A stretch of DNA of 44,602 bases from RGIG7450 sp045648785 (GTDB lineage: Bacteria > Bacillota > Clostridia > RUG12999): NCBI GenBank assembly GCA_045648785.1, contig JAZROP010000046.1, forward strand, positions 1 to 44,602. Reading direction: 5' to 3'. Shown one piece after another: positions 34,401-41,416 of the stretch (position 1 is its first letter; every line of letters starts with the position of its first letter). Made by a program: the position numbers and the translations under genes. The notes below the pieces were generated by a model that was not told the DNA's origin, did not search any database, and saw nothing but the letters and a program-made list of their open reading frames with translations.

Positions 34401-35780
34401 CCGGTAGCACATAAATATACCGAGGAGCTGTTCGGCGAGGGGTTTGTGTTCCGTGCAGGAACAATTGGTACTGTTGCGGAAAAAACAGCGTTTGGATTTG
34501 TAAAAAAATATTTTGAAAAGCGGGGAATGACGCCCGCTATTGCGGAAATAGACAGGCTTGTTCAGGGTTGTACCGGCGTTAAGCGTACCACCGGTCAGCA
34601 TCCCGGCGGAATTATGGTTGTGCCACGAAAGGAAGATATTCACTGGTATTGTCCGGTTCAGCACCCGGCGGACGATAATAATACAGACATTATTACAACT
34701 CACTTTGACTATCACTCAATTTCGGGCAGACTCTTAAAGCTTGATATTCTCGGTCACGATGACCCGACGGTTATCAGAATGCTTGAGGATTTGACAAATA
34801 CAAAAGCAACCGACATAAAGATAGGCGAAGAAAAAACAATGAGCCTTTTCACATCGACCGAGGCACTTGGCGTAACACCGGAGCAGATTGGTTCAACAGT
34901 GGGAAGCTATGGCGTTCCCGAATTTGGTACAAAGTTTGTACGAAAAATGCTGGTTGATACAAAACCAACAACATTTGCGGAGCTTGTGCGCATTTCCGGA
35001 CTGTCACACGGTACTGATGTTTGGACCAACAACGCCGAAGAGCTTGTAAAAGCGGGAACGGCAACCCTTAAAGAGGTTATCTGTACCCGTGACGATATTA
35101 TGACCTATCTGATTTATGCAGGACTGCCAAAAAAGGATTCCTTTAAAATTATGGAGTGTGTCCGTAAAGGTAAGGGGCTTACGCCCGAACAGGAACAACT
35201 TATGGTTGACAATAATGTTCCCGAGTGGTATATTGATTCCTGTAAGAAAATTAAATATATGTTCCCTAAAGCTCATGCGGTGGCATATGTTATGATGGCG
35301 TTCCGCATAGCATATTACAAGGTTTACTATCCGGTGGAATATTACAGCACATATTTCAGTGTCCGTGCCGATGAATTTGATGCCGGCATGATGATTGGCA
35401 GAGAAAATGTTGATAAAAATTTAAAAGAACTAAGCGAAATTGAGAAACCATCTCAAAAAGAGAAAAACCTCATAACCATTCTTGAAATCTGCCGCGAAAT
35501 GTATGCGCGCGGAATAGAGTTTACCGGACTTGACCTTTATAAATCGGATTCACAGAGATTCCTGCCCGAAAACGGCAAGATAATACCGCCCTTTTCGGCA
35601 CTTCCCGGTCTTGGAGGTGCGGCGGCGGCAGGAATTATTGAGGCAAGAAATGATGGAGAATTTTACAGTATAAAGGAGTTTCAGGACAGAACTCATGTTT
35701 CAAAATCGGTTATTCAGCTTATGAAGGATTACCATGTTTTAGATGGACTTCCAGAAACTGATCAGGTATCATTCTTTTAA
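31488..35780 (+). CDS. polC: DNA polymerase III alpha subunit, Gram-positive PolC type
   Basis: 1430 aa, close to the usual length. Order: N-terminal domain and a proline-rich linker (PPPEIELPPPPK, about 185-200), OB fold (about 215-325), PHP domain (HLHTKMSAMDG near 338), inserted DEDDh 3'-5' exonuclease (FDLETTG near 424, AHNANFD near 505, HHRAVDDAEAT), second part of PHP, a four-Cys zinc finger (CPEC to CPVCG, about 906-932), catalytic palm (GDKEPDIDLNF near 961), and C-terminal helix-hairpin-helix (LPGLGGAAAAGI). Replicative polymerase with built-in proofreading, the clamp partner of DnaN. Confidence 0.97.
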   Translation: MPPITDLIADNGKISDIENIEVVRACLYSAGKKLELFIKPPHFLSEKEKAVICSSLKKEYPGIAVLCHYDYSQLELGDRELETYFPHLVARLAEKYSIAHCLLSDADKHIKGNTIEIIAKNQGIDILNSGGCTAILKSVLFEETRKNYEIVLRTADGPMPELPNPEDFVSMPAPVQEVASSSEAIIPPPEIELPPPPKAEYSAILKGRKIFDAEPVQIISITGAANDVVIRGDVLFVETKETKSGRIILSFAVTDYTSSIKIKSFEGAKLDAEEDKKEKAAAKLDKILGGLKKGAYVAVSGRVTFDEFDKELVLMASNINLLEKEVVTDNAEVKRVELHLHTKMSAMDGVSTAKALVNRAADWGHSAIAITDHGVAQAFPEAFDTARKRGIKVLYGVEGYLCSDELNISYNVKKDYTIDSSFVVFDLETTGFSPLDDSIIEIGAVKVENGEITGRYSTFVNPHRHIPENITEITSITDEMVADAPDISVAAKEFEEFSQGCVLVAHNANFDVGFMRVVYENLGMPFDYCYVDTLELCRALFTDQRRHGLAAMVKYLNITLDNHHRAVDDAEATAEILKRCFTILKERGLKDIELLNTELCGDSKKAKYYHFIMIAQNMTGLRNMYHIISEAHLKHFYKKPLIPKSLIETYREGIILGSACEAGEVYKAVLNGKKQKEIDKIASFYDYLEIQPDGNNEFMVRSGRVSGRGALHKINKSIIETADRLGKPVVATGDVHFMDPSDEAFRRILMDSLGFEDADKQAPLYLRTTEQMLEEFSYLGKELAYKVVVENTNKIADMVENIQLLPDEPHTPEMDGAEEDIVNISTKRAVEIYGDPLPEQVKNRMDRELGSIIKHGFSVLYIIAQKLVWKSLSDGYLVGSRGSVGSSFIAFLLGITEVNALQPHYVCPECKHSEFITDGSAPSGCDMEDKNCPVCGSLMDKNGHDIPFETFLGFDGDKEPDIDLNFSGDYQPVAHKYTEELFGEGFVFRAGTIGTVAEKTAFGFVKKYFEKRGMTPAIAEIDRLVQGCTGVKRTTGQHPGGIMVVPRKEDIHWYCPVQHPADDNNTDIITTHFDYHSISGRLLKLDILGHDDPTVIRMLEDLTNTKATDIKIGEEKTMSLFTSTEALGVTPEQIGSTVGSYGVPEFGTKFVRKMLVDTKPTTFAELVRISGLSHGTDVWTNNAEELVKAGTATLKEVICTRDDIMTYLIYAGLPKKDSFKIMECVRKGKGLTPEQEQLMVDNNVPEWYIDSCKKIKYMFPKAHAVAYVMMAFRIAYYKVYYPVEYYSTYFSVRADEFDAGMMIGRENVDKNLKELSEIEKPSQKEKNLITILEICREMYARGIEFTGLDLYKSDSQRFLPENGKIIPPFSALPGLGGAAAAGIIEARNDGEFYSIKEFQDRTHVSKSVIQLMKDYHVLDGLPETDQVSFF

Positions 35781-35807
35781 GCCCAAACAGACTAAGGAGA
35801 TGAAAAG

Positions 35808-36299
35808 ATGAAAAACCCAAGTAAAAAGGCAGTAATCATCATTATAGCGACGATGCTTGTCGTTGCAATTGCGCTATCTGCAATCGCGATTTTTTTTGGC
35901 GGTGGTGATTTCCGCAAAGCTAAATGGGGAATGAGTCCCGATGAGGTAAAATCTCGTGAAACTGGCGAGATAGTGACAGATTCACCGTATCGTCTGACAA
36001 TTAAAACAGATAACATTGAGGGTGTGTCGGCAGAAACCAATATGTTTTATAATTTTGACGGGGAAAATGGTCTCTGGCAGGTAAGCATGGGGTATAACAT
36101 CAGTGGCTTTGACGACAAGCTTGCAAACAGAATTATAACCGCGTTTGAGAAAAAATACGGTGAAGCAACCGACTATAAAGAAACTCAGATTTCCTATGAA
36201 TATTTCTGGAAAGATGACCGTACAGAAATTCGGATTGCTCAGCAAAGCACATATCTTCTGGTAAGCTTTACCGACATAAATTATGTACTTGAAAAATAA
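35808..36299 (+). CDS. Membrane-anchored extracytoplasmic protein, unknown function
   Basis: 163 aa. A single N-terminal membrane helix (AVIIIIATMLVVAIALSAIAIFF) with a basic start, so the ~125-residue remainder faces outside. That domain begins DFRKAKWGMSPDEVKSRE, a pattern also seen in small exported proteins of Clostridia, and has alternating beta-like segments. No Cys lipobox. It starts 27 bases after polC with RBS AAGGAGATG, so it is probably cotranscribed, and is followed by a strong terminator. Confidence 0.78.
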   Translation: MKNPSKKAVIIIIATMLVVAIALSAIAIFFGGGDFRKAKWGMSPDEVKSRETGEIVTDSPYRLTIKTDNIEGVSAETNMFYNFDGENGLWQVSMGYNISGFDDKLANRIITAFEKKYGEATDYKETQISYEYFWKDDRTEIRIAQQSTYLLVSFTDINYVLEK

Positions 36300-36339
36300 A
36301 AACCGGGGCACTCGTAATTACAGCGAGTGTCCTGGTTTT
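36299..36339 (+). terminator. Terminator after the polC transcript
   Basis: A 16-bp stem with two G-U pairs (36299-36314 with 36324-36339) whose 3' arm ends in TTTTT. Confidence 0.88.
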
Positions 36340-36355
36340 TGGGTTAAGAAAACTG

Positions 36356-36384
36356 TTGCACATGAACTGTTCTTATGATAAAAT
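36356..36384 (+). promoter_or_regulatory. Promoter of the zinc-ribbon membrane protein gene
   Basis: TTGCAC (36356-36361), 17 bp, TAAAAT (36379-36384) preceded by TGA. Confidence 0.7.
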
Positions 36385-36437
36385 AATATTAAAGACAGAA
36401 AAAATGGTCTATTTTTGTAAAAAGTGAGGTAAGAATT

Positions 36438-37379
36438 ATGCAAACATGTCCAAAATGTAATGCTCCTGTGGAGGGTGACGCAAATTACTGCTCGTCTTGC
36501 GGAAATCAGATAAAGCCCGGACAGACTGTTTATGCGGCTCCGGGATATACAGCTCCTGCTTCGACAGCAAAAACGCCCTCTTCCTCACACCCCGTTTTGA
36601 ATGTTGTTAAAAGGCTTGCAAGCTCGCAGCTTTTTCTGGTGGCGGTAATTGCATACTCAGCACAAATTCTGTTTGCAATTGTAAACTCGGCAGGAACCGG
36701 TGCAAAAGTGGAGATACTTCTTTATCAGCTGCTTGATAGTCTGGGTGGAAATGTTCCTTACGAGGCTTATAAGTTTGTGGACAGCCTGTCAAGAATAGGA
36801 GATATTCCCTTTGTTATTGGGACCTTTCTCGGGCTTATCCCCTCAATTATCATCTGTGCGGGACTTTGGATGACTTATGCATCTGCAAAAAATCGCCTGG
36901 TTGACGGAATGTCAACGGCGGGACTCACCATGATAAAAGTTATAACAGTAATTCAGATTATTTTCACCTGTCTTGCCCTTGCGGGAGTGGAACTTATTCT
37001 GCTTCTTGCTGTTATAGGAATTGCCCTTACAACTTATGCCCCCGGCGCAGCTATAGGGGTTATGGTGATGTTGGTGCTTTTTGTTACAGCGGCATACACT
37101 CTGCAAATTATATATTTGGTTAAGATTATAAAAAGCATTAATGCGGCGAAAAAAACCATTATCACAGGAGTTCCGGTGGCAAAAGCATCGACTTTTGTGG
37201 CAATCTGGTCTTTTGTAGTAGCCTTTTGTGCAATTTTTGGTCTGGTTTCCGATTTTGTTGGCTCGGTGGCGACAATTACTTTTCTCATATGCTTCGGTAT
37301 ACTTGTTTATAAGTATAACAGAAGTATGAAAACGGTTGCGCATCCAGTGCAGACAGAAATACCGGTAAATATTCAGTAA
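36438..37379 (+). CDS. Zinc-ribbon polytopic membrane protein, unknown function
   Basis: 313 aa. N-terminal zinc ribbon (CPKC at 4-7, CSSC at 18-21), an Ala/Pro/Ser-rich linker to about residue 55, then about five or six membrane segments (for example LFLVAVIAYSAQILFAIV, LVVAFCAIFGLVSDFV-like stretches) and a short hydrophilic tail. Such zinc_ribbon_2 plus membrane proteins are common in gut Clostridia and uncharacterised. Own promoter and terminator; not linked to a known pathway here. Confidence 0.8.
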   Translation: MQTCPKCNAPVEGDANYCSSCGNQIKPGQTVYAAPGYTAPASTAKTPSSSHPVLNVVKRLASSQLFLVAVIAYSAQILFAIVNSAGTGAKVEILLYQLLDSLGGNVPYEAYKFVDSLSRIGDIPFVIGTFLGLIPSIIICAGLWMTYASAKNRLVDGMSTAGLTMIKVITVIQIIFTCLALAGVELILLLAVIGIALTTYAPGAAIGVMVMLVLFVTAAYTLQIIYLVKIIKSINAAKKTIITGVPVAKASTFVAIWSFVVAFCAIFGLVSDFVGSVATITFLICFGILVYKYNRSMKTVAHPVQTEIPVNIQ

Positions 37380-37384
37380 TATTG

Positions 37385-37410
37385 AAAATCTCCCGTAAGG
37401 GAGATTTTTT
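37385..37410 (+). terminator. Terminator after the zinc-ribbon membrane protein gene
   Basis: AAAATCTCCC (37385-37394) pairs with GGGAGATTTT (37399-37408) around GTAA, then more T. Confidence 0.9.
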
Positions 37411-37436
37411 GTTATGTGAAATTTTTGTTAGAAAAC

Positions 37437-37465
37437 TTGCAAAATATAATAATATATGGTAAAAT
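37437..37465 (+). promoter_or_regulatory. Promoter of the DUF5685/J-domain/permease operon
   Basis: TTGCAA (37437-37442), 17 bp, TAAAAT (37460-37465) with TGG before the -10. Confidence 0.75.
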
Positions 37466-37488
37466 TATCTTTCAAGAGGTAAAAAGAT

Positions 37489-38292
37489 ATGTTTGGATAT
37501 GTAAATGTATGTCGTGACGAGCTGAAAGTAAAAGAGCTGAAGCTGTTTCATGCTTATTACTGTGGACTTTGCAAGCGGCAGGGAAAGCTTTGCGGAGCAG
37601 CGAGCCGTCTGATATTAAGCTATGATTTTACCGTGCTTGCACTTCTGCTGGATTCCATGGAGGAGCAAAGACCGGAAATTTCAGCAGGAAGATGTATGCT
37701 TCATCCTTTTAAAAAGCGCCCTGTTGTCACACAAAGCCCTTGTATGGATTATTGTGCACAGATGAGTGTTGCTCTTGCATATTATAAAGCGCTTGATGAC
37801 CATACAGACGACGGGGTCAGCATAAAAAGCGCTGCACTTGCACTTAAACCGGCGGTAAATAAAATAAAAAATAAATATCCGGACAAACTTTATAATATTG
37901 AAAAATATCTTGCGGAAATTACAGAGGCGGAAAAAACCGGGAAAAAAAATATAGACATACCGGCGGCCGCTTTCGGAAAGCTTATGGCGGAGCTTTTCTG
38001 TAAAGATGAAACAGAAAACAGAGCGCTTTATGAATTTGGTTATAACATCGGCAGATGGATTTATGTAATGGACGCAATTGATGATTTTGAAAAGGATAAA
38101 AAGAAGGGTAGATATAACCCATTTTCAACGGCTGAGGAGATTGCAGAGCAGGCAAATGCGGTGTGGTACAATCTTTCGGCAGCGGCAGCGGCGTTTGAGT
38201 TGCTGGAGATAAAGCGAAATAAATCAATACTTGACAACATAGTATATACCGGACTTAAAAATGTTACAGAAAAAGTCCTGAAAGAGAGGTAA
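37489..38292 (+). CDS. DUF5685-like protein with isoprenoid-synthase-like Asp motifs
   Basis: 267 aa, soluble and mostly helical. The N-terminus is Cys-rich: C8, then HAYYCGLCKRQGKLCG (C25, C28, C35), C69 in GRCMLHPFKKRP, and C85/C89 in SPCMDYCAQ, possibly a metal site. Two Asp-rich motifs follow: LDDHTDDG (103-108) and MDAIDDFEKDKKKGRYNPF (194-212). The second closely matches the second motif of squalene/phytoene synthases (DxxxD, then basic residues and GR), and the first fits their DxxxD. I recognise the family as DUF5685-like from memory. No enzyme activity is known to me. First gene of an operon with the J-domain-like gene one base downstream. Confidence 0.75.
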   Translation: MFGYVNVCRDELKVKELKLFHAYYCGLCKRQGKLCGAASRLILSYDFTVLALLLDSMEEQRPEISAGRCMLHPFKKRPVVTQSPCMDYCAQMSVALAYYKALDDHTDDGVSIKSAALALKPAVNKIKNKYPDKLYNIEKYLAEITEAEKTGKKNIDIPAAAFGKLMAELFCKDETENRALYEFGYNIGRWIYVMDAIDDFEKDKKKGRYNPFSTAEEIAEQANAVWYNLSAAAAAFELLEIKRNKSILDNIVYTGLKNVTEKVLKER

Positions 38293-38293
38293 A

Positions 38294-38896
38294 ATGGACG
38301 CATATTCAATACTTGGAGTTAATAAAAATGCCTCCAAAGTCGAAATTGACGCAGCATATAAATCGCTTATGGAAAAATACAGCGAGGAAAAATATATGGG
38401 CGGACCGCTTGCGGACCTTGCGGAGAAAAAGCGTGCGGAGCTTTCCCACGCATATGACGAGATAATAAAAGAAAGGGCACAGCGCTCACAAAATGAGCAG
38501 CAGTCTGCCTCTGGGGGCGGCTTTTCTGGCGCATCTTCGCCCGAGTATGCGCAAATTCGTCAGTACATTAATATCGGAAATCTCACTGAGGCGGAAAGAC
38601 TTCTTACACAAATTAAAAATCATGACGCCGAGTGGCATTATCTGATGGGTTGTATTGCAATAAGACGCGGAAATTACAACGCGGCATATTCGAACTTTAA
38701 GACGGCAACGAATAAAGACCCTATGAATACAGAGTATAAAAATGCTTTTATGGCAATGCAGCAGGGCGCGGGCGGATACCGGAATATGAACACTGGCAAT
38801 ATGTCGCAGGATGATATGTGCAACTGTTGTTCAAACCTTATTTGCGCAGACTGTCTTTGTGAATGTATGGGCGGAGATTTAATTCCCTGCTGTTAG
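38294..38896 (+). CDS. Degenerate J-domain protein with TPR region and Cys-rich tail
   Basis: 200 aa. Residues 1-60 align with a J domain (DAYSILGVNKNASKVEIDAAYKSLMEKY...), but the HPD tripeptide that stimulates DnaK is replaced by S30-E31-E32. Residues about 85-155 look like two TPR repeats (EWHYLMGCIAIRRGNYNAAY). The C-terminus has nine Cys in 25 residues (176, 178, 179, 184, 187, 189, 191, 199, 200) with the ending ECMGGDLIPCC. It probably binds a partner and perhaps metal rather than acting as a DnaK co-chaperone. Coupled to the DUF5685-like gene, RBS AGAGGT. Confidence 0.8.
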   Translation: MDAYSILGVNKNASKVEIDAAYKSLMEKYSEEKYMGGPLADLAEKKRAELSHAYDEIIKERAQRSQNEQQSASGGGFSGASSPEYAQIRQYINIGNLTEAERLLTQIKNHDAEWHYLMGCIAIRRGNYNAAYSNFKTATNKDPMNTEYKNAFMAMQQGAGGYRNMNTGNMSQDDMCNCCSNLICADCLCECMGGDLIPCC

Positions 38897-38928
38897 CCGA
38901 AAACTATTACAACAAGGAGGAACAGACC

Positions 38929-40053
38929 TTGAAACCGGAGTTCAACAAAAAATATACAACCATCGCGGTTTACGCATTTCTTGTTATTGCGGCGGCGCTC
39001 TGCTTCTGGGCGGTATTGAATCATATTGGCGTGGTTTGGGGTGTTGTAAGTAAAATTATAAAGGTACTTATACCGTTTGTGAACGGATTTATAATTGCAT
39101 ATCTTGTAAACCCTGTTGTTAGAGTGTGCGAAAAATGGTTTTCGAGGATTAAAAAGAAAAATCCCCAGTCAAAACTTTACAGGGTGCTGTCAATTATCGC
39201 GGCATATGTGATAGTGTTGGGAGCGATAACAGGTTTCTGCATTTTGATAGTTCCCCAGCTGGGCAAAAGTATTGCACAGTTTGCGCTGCAGATTCAGGAT
39301 TGGGCGCCTAAAGCATATGCGATTGTAACCGAGTTTATTAACAATACTGAATATGAAGCTCTGATTGCCGAAAATATTGAAAAACTTGTAAAGAATGTGG
39401 GAAATCTTGCACTTGCCTATTCTGGAGATTCTATCACAGCAGTGCTTGCGGGGGTTACCTCGTTGGCAAAAGGCGTTATAAATATTGTTTTGGGATTTGT
39501 CATTTCCCTATATATGCTTTATGGCAAAGAAAATTTTATCCGTCAGGGTAAAATGATTGTAAAAGCTTTCACAAAACCTGAAGCGAGTGATAAAATTATT
39601 GGCGTTGCGTCGGATGCACACCAGATTTTCTCCGGATTTATAGGTGCGAAAATTATAGATTCTATTATTGTAGGTGTAATCTGCACAATAGGAATGTGGA
39701 TTCTCCGTCTGCCTTTTGCAGAGCTGATAGGATTTATTATTGGTGTTTCCAACCTTATACCTTATTTTGGCTCGTGGATTGGCGGAATTATTTCTACACT
39801 TATGATAATGGTGGTAAGTCCCCTGCAGTCGGTTTGGTTTATTATTTTAGTACTTGTGCTCCAGCAGGTTGACAACAGCATTATCTCGCCAAAAATTCTT
39901 GGAGATTCAACAGGAATTTCACCTTTCTGGACAATGTTTGCAATCATTGTGGGCGGCGGATTTTTCGGCATTGCCGGAATGCTCATCGGAGTGCCCGTTT
40001 TTGCTCTTATTTACACACTTTTCTCGGCGTATATAAAGAGAAAAGCAAATTAA
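38929..40053 (+). CDS. AI-2E family transporter-like permease
   Basis: 374 aa, about eight membrane segments with the family's conserved C-terminal half: GFIGAKIIDSIIVGVICTIGMWI, LIPYFGSWIGGIIS, QQVDNSIISPKILGDSTGISPFW. Members export varied small molecules or exchange ions; the AI-2 name is historical. The start is a TTG at 38929 with AAGGAGG eight bases upstream; the longer opening from 38863 overlaps the preceding gene. 32 bases after the J-domain-like gene, so likely its operon partner. Confidence 0.85.
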   Translation: MKPEFNKKYTTIAVYAFLVIAAALCFWAVLNHIGVVWGVVSKIIKVLIPFVNGFIIAYLVNPVVRVCEKWFSRIKKKNPQSKLYRVLSIIAAYVIVLGAITGFCILIVPQLGKSIAQFALQIQDWAPKAYAIVTEFINNTEYEALIAENIEKLVKNVGNLALAYSGDSITAVLAGVTSLAKGVINIVLGFVISLYMLYGKENFIRQGKMIVKAFTKPEASDKIIGVASDAHQIFSGFIGAKIIDSIIVGVICTIGMWILRLPFAELIGFIIGVSNLIPYFGSWIGGIISTLMIMVVSPLQSVWFIILVLVLQQVDNSIISPKILGDSTGISPFWTMFAIIVGGGFFGIAGMLIGVPVFALIYTLFSAYIKRKAN

Positions 40054-40056
40054 TAC

Positions 40057-40085
40057 TTGCAAATTATAAAAATATGTGATAGAAT
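40057..40085 (+). promoter_or_regulatory. pheST promoter
   Basis: TTGCAA (40057-40062), 17 bp, TAGAAT (40080-40085) with TGA before the -10. It begins four bases after the permease stop codon. Confidence 0.7.
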
Positions 40086-40091
40086 AATTTA

Positions 40092-40337
40092 AAAGCTGTG
40101 ATTGAGAAAAGTAATTTGCAGATGCGCCAAAAGAGAGGGATTTGCCAAAGGCTGAAAGCAATCCCGGGGAAGCAGACAGATGAAGTTCGCTCAGGAGCTG
40201 CAGGTTTGAAATAGCAGTAGGGCTTGCCGGGGAAGACCGTTATATCTTTAAAAAGAGCCGGAGTATATCCGGAATTTGGGTGGTACCGCGTAAGGAATTG
40301 TCCTTCCGTCCCAATGTGGACGGAAGGATTTTTTTTG
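40092..40337 (+). promoter_or_regulatory. T-box leader controlling pheST, Phe specifier
   Basis: Contains the T-box core GGGTGGTACCGCG (40278-40290), where TGGT pairs with the ACCA end of uncharged tRNA-Phe. A terminator follows: TCCTTCCGTCC (40301-40311) with GGACGGAAGGA (40318-40328) and eight T. The likely specifier codon is TTC (40186-40188) in GAAGTTCGC. Uncharged tRNA-Phe would stabilise the antiterminator and turn on pheST. Confidence 0.93.
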
Positions 40338-40367
40338 TTTTGTACATAACATAAAGGAGAGAGAAAT

Positions 40368-41402
40368 ATGAAGGAAATGCTGGAAAAAATAAGAGTTGCA
40401 GCGGAGGCTGAAATTCTCGGCATAAGCTCAGAACCGGGTAAGGCAAAGGCTGAGCTTGAAAATTTAAGAATTAAATATCTCGGCAAAAAAGGTGAGCTTA
40501 CAGCTGTGCTCAGAGGCATGGGCGGACTTTCTGCCGAAGAAAGGCCGCTTGTGGGTAAAATTGCCAATGAGGTAAGGGAATTTATTGAAGAAAAGCTTGA
40601 GGCAGCAAAAGATGCAGTAGAATCTGCTATGTCTGCACAGAAGCTCAAAGAGGAAAAAATTGATGTTACCATGCCGGGTAACAAAAATGCCGCAGGCAGA
40701 CTTCACCCCACCGCTCAGGTGCTTGAAGAAATCAAAGATATTTTTATCGGACTGGGCTTTTCAATTGCAGAAGGCCCCGATATAGAGCTTGATTATTATA
40801 ACTTTGAGGCACTCAACATTCCTAAAAACCACCCCGCGCGCGACACTCAGGACACTTTCTATATAAACGAAAACACTGTTCTGAGGACACAGACCTCGCC
40901 CATGCAGGTGCGTGTAATGGAAAAACAGCAGCCACCCATAAGAATTCTTGCTCCCGGCAGAGTTTATCGCAGTGACGCAGTTGACGCAACTCATAGCCCT
41001 GTTTTCCATCAGATTGAGGGTCTTGTTGTTGACAAAGGCGTAACAATGGCAGACCTTAAAGGCACGCTTGACCTTTTTGCAAAAAAATTATATGGCGAGG
41101 AAACAGTAACCCGTTTCCGTCCTCACCACTTCCCATTCACCGAACCCTCGGCAGAAATGGATATCCGATGCTTCAGTTGCGGCGGCAAAGGCTGCAGACT
41201 TTGTAAAAACGAAGGCTGGATAGAAATTTTAGGTGCAGGTATGGTTCACCCTAAGGTGCTTAAAAACTGTAATATTGACCCTGAAATTTACAGCGGTTTT
41301 GCATTTGGTATAGGCTTAGAGAGAATTGTTATGAGAAGGTTTGACATCAGAGACTTGCGTCTGTTCTTTGAGAATGACACAAGATTCTTAAAGCAGTTCT
41401 AA
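40368..41402 (+). CDS. pheS: Phenylalanyl-tRNA synthetase alpha subunit
   Basis: 344 aa. N-terminal coiled coil that holds tRNA-Phe, then the class II core with HPARDTQDTFY, FRPHHFPFTEPSAEMD, a CxxC-type insert (CFSCGGKGCRLCKNEGW), and motif 3 GFAFGIGLERIVMRRFDIRDLRLFFEND. Forms an alpha2-beta2 enzyme with PheT. RBS AAAGGAGAG. Confidence 0.97.
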   Translation: MKEMLEKIRVAAEAEILGISSEPGKAKAELENLRIKYLGKKGELTAVLRGMGGLSAEERPLVGKIANEVREFIEEKLEAAKDAVESAMSAQKLKEEKIDVTMPGNKNAAGRLHPTAQVLEEIKDIFIGLGFSIAEGPDIELDYYNFEALNIPKNHPARDTQDTFYINENTVLRTQTSPMQVRVMEKQQPPIRILAPGRVYRSDAVDATHSPVFHQIEGLVVDKGVTMADLKGTLDLFAKKLYGEETVTRFRPHHFPFTEPSAEMDIRCFSCGGKGCRLCKNEGWIEILGAGMVHPKVLKNCNIDPEIYSGFAFGIGLERIVMRRFDIRDLRLFFENDTRFLKQF

Positions 41403-41416
41403 TGGAGGTGTAGAAA

